From: Thermoplasmata archaeon
GTDB taxonomy: Archaea; Thermoplasmatota; Thermoplasmata; UBA10834
Direction: 5' to 3'
Assembly (NCBI GenBank): GCA_013329135.1
Contig: DUKU01000135.1
Span: 1-5,157 of the forward strand
DNA: 5,157 bases
Under the pieces are notes generated by a model. The model saw only the letters and a list, made by a program, of their open reading frames with translations, did no database searches and was not told the origin of the DNA. This document shows, in pieces, positions 4,796 to 5,157 of this stretch; positions within the stretch are counted from its first letter, which is position 1; each line of letters begins with the position of its first letter. Made by a program: the position numbers and the translations under genes.

Positions 4796-5106
4796 TACTT
4801 CTTCTCCTCCTTCTTTCCGACACTCTTCTTTCCTTTCTTGTCGGAGGCCTTCCCGGGCTTCTTCCCGCCCTCGGGCCTCTTGTCCTTCGCGGGAGCGGCC
4901 TTCGCGGCCCTCTCCTGCTCGAGCATGATCGTGTGTATCCTGGCGATGTTCGTCCTCAGCGCCCTGATCTTCCCTGGGCTCGCTGGGGCGCCGCCCATCG
5001 CCGCGACGCCGCGCTCATGCATGAGCTCGACGCCGAGCTCCTTCAGCCTCGCGCGGATGTCCTCGGGGCGCATCGCCCTGAGGTCCTTGGGCTTCAGAAG
5101 AGCCAT
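4795..5106 (-). CDS. rpl29: Large ribosomal subunit protein uL29 with a basic C-terminal tail
   Basis: uL29 is a two-helix protein at the polypeptide exit of the large subunit, where its neighbourhood serves nascent-chain factors such as SRP. Residues 1-67 are a normal archaeal uL29 core: LLKPKDLRAMRPEDIRARLKEL (helix 1), a linker with GGAPASPGKIR, then RALRTNIARIHTIMLEQE (helix 2). Archaeal uL29 usually ends near 65-72 residues, but this one continues to 103 with a Lys/Ala/Pro/Gly-rich low-complexity tail (about 68-103, ending GKKEEKK). The ATG at 5106 comes 3 bases after the uS3 stop, with AGGAGG at 5120-5115 and an 8-base spacer. The purine-rich codons of the tail also supply the ribosome-binding site of aIF1. 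Confidence 0.96.
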   Translation of the reverse strand: MALLKPKDLRAMRPEDIRARLKELGVELMHERGVAAMGGAPASPGKIRALRTNIARIHTIMLEQERAAKAAPAKDKRPEGGKKPGKASDKKGKKSVGKKEEKK

Positions 5107-5109
5107 GCC

Positions 5110-5157
5110 TCACGCCTCCTTGGTCTCAGGCTTCGGCTCCGCCTGGGGGACCGGGGC
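5110..5157 (-). CDS. rps3: C-terminal end of small ribosomal subunit protein uS3 (partial)
   Basis: Only the last 15 codons and a TGA stop are inside the window; the gene enters from the right edge. The visible tail, PVPQAEPKPETKEA and one preceding Ala, is a Pro/Glu/Ala/Lys-rich low-complexity end of the type often found at the C-terminus of archaeal uS3. The stretch has no core motif, so the call rests mainly on position: uS3 immediately precedes uL29 in archaeal clusters, and the frame ends 3 bases before uL29 with the AGGAGG site of uL29 inside it. Another ribosomal gene with a similar tail cannot be excluded from these residues alone. Confidence 0.75.
   Translation of the reverse strand, partial: APVPQAEPKPETKEA

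Noticed and set aside
1..5157. Internal promoters, terminators, tRNAs, CRISPR repeats or mobile elements
   Set aside because: No gap exceeds 17 bases, and I saw no T-run terminators, direct repeats or inverted repeats beyond what coding sequence explains.

Overview
This window is an internal piece of an archaeal ribosomal-protein operon, the archaeal version of the S10-spc cluster, read entirely from the minus strand. Transcription therefore runs from base 5157 towards base 1. In transcript order it holds: the last 15 codons of uS3, then uL29, translation initiation factor aIF1 (SUI1), RNase P protein Rnp1 (Rpp29/Pop4 family), uS17, uL14, uL24, eS4, uL5, uS14, uS8, uL6 and most of eL32, whose 3' end lies outside the window. 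The domain is certain. eS4 and eL32 have no bacterial counterpart, and finding aIF1 and Rnp1 between uL29 and uS17 is an archaeal arrangement. The DNA is GC-rich, with G/C-ending codons throughout. The proteins are basic rather than acid-rich as in extreme halophiles, while eL32 carries a helix-hairpin-helix N-terminal extension known from some euryarchaeal lineages. A GC-rich member of the Thermoplasmatota or a related euryarchaeal lineage is a reasonable guess, but only an inference.

Layout: there is no non-coding stretch longer than 17 bases, and no RNA gene, repeat, mobile element, promoter or terminator could be seen. Junctions fall into classes. Three consecutive ones (uL24/eS4, eS4/uL5, uL5/uS14) are 4-base start/stop overlaps. 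uL29/aIF1 shares one base (TAATG). Three others (uS17/uL14, uS14/uS8, uS8/uL6) use a TGA stop that runs straight into the next Shine-Dalgarno sequence (TGAGGTG), with 10-11 bases between stop and next start; uL14/uL24 is a degenerate version of this. At uL6/eL32 a perfect GGAGGTGA contains the TGA stop. Every gene has a purine-rich ribosome-binding site, and these sites correct several starts: uL14 (ATG at 3837), uL24 (ATG at 3427), eS4 (ATG at 3044), uL6 (ATG at 1270) and uS14 (TTG at 1828).

Functionally the window covers small-subunit proteins (uS3, uS17, eS4, uS14, uS8), large-subunit proteins (uL29, uL14, uL24, uL5, uL6, eL32), start-codon selection (aIF1) and tRNA 5'-end maturation (Rnp1). 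It is a conserved housekeeping region. I found no new biological system. The points worth a second look are small: a TTG-started uS14, stop codons nested in Shine-Dalgarno sites, lineage-specific tails on uL29 and eL32, and a serine in place of the usual KOW glycine in uL24.
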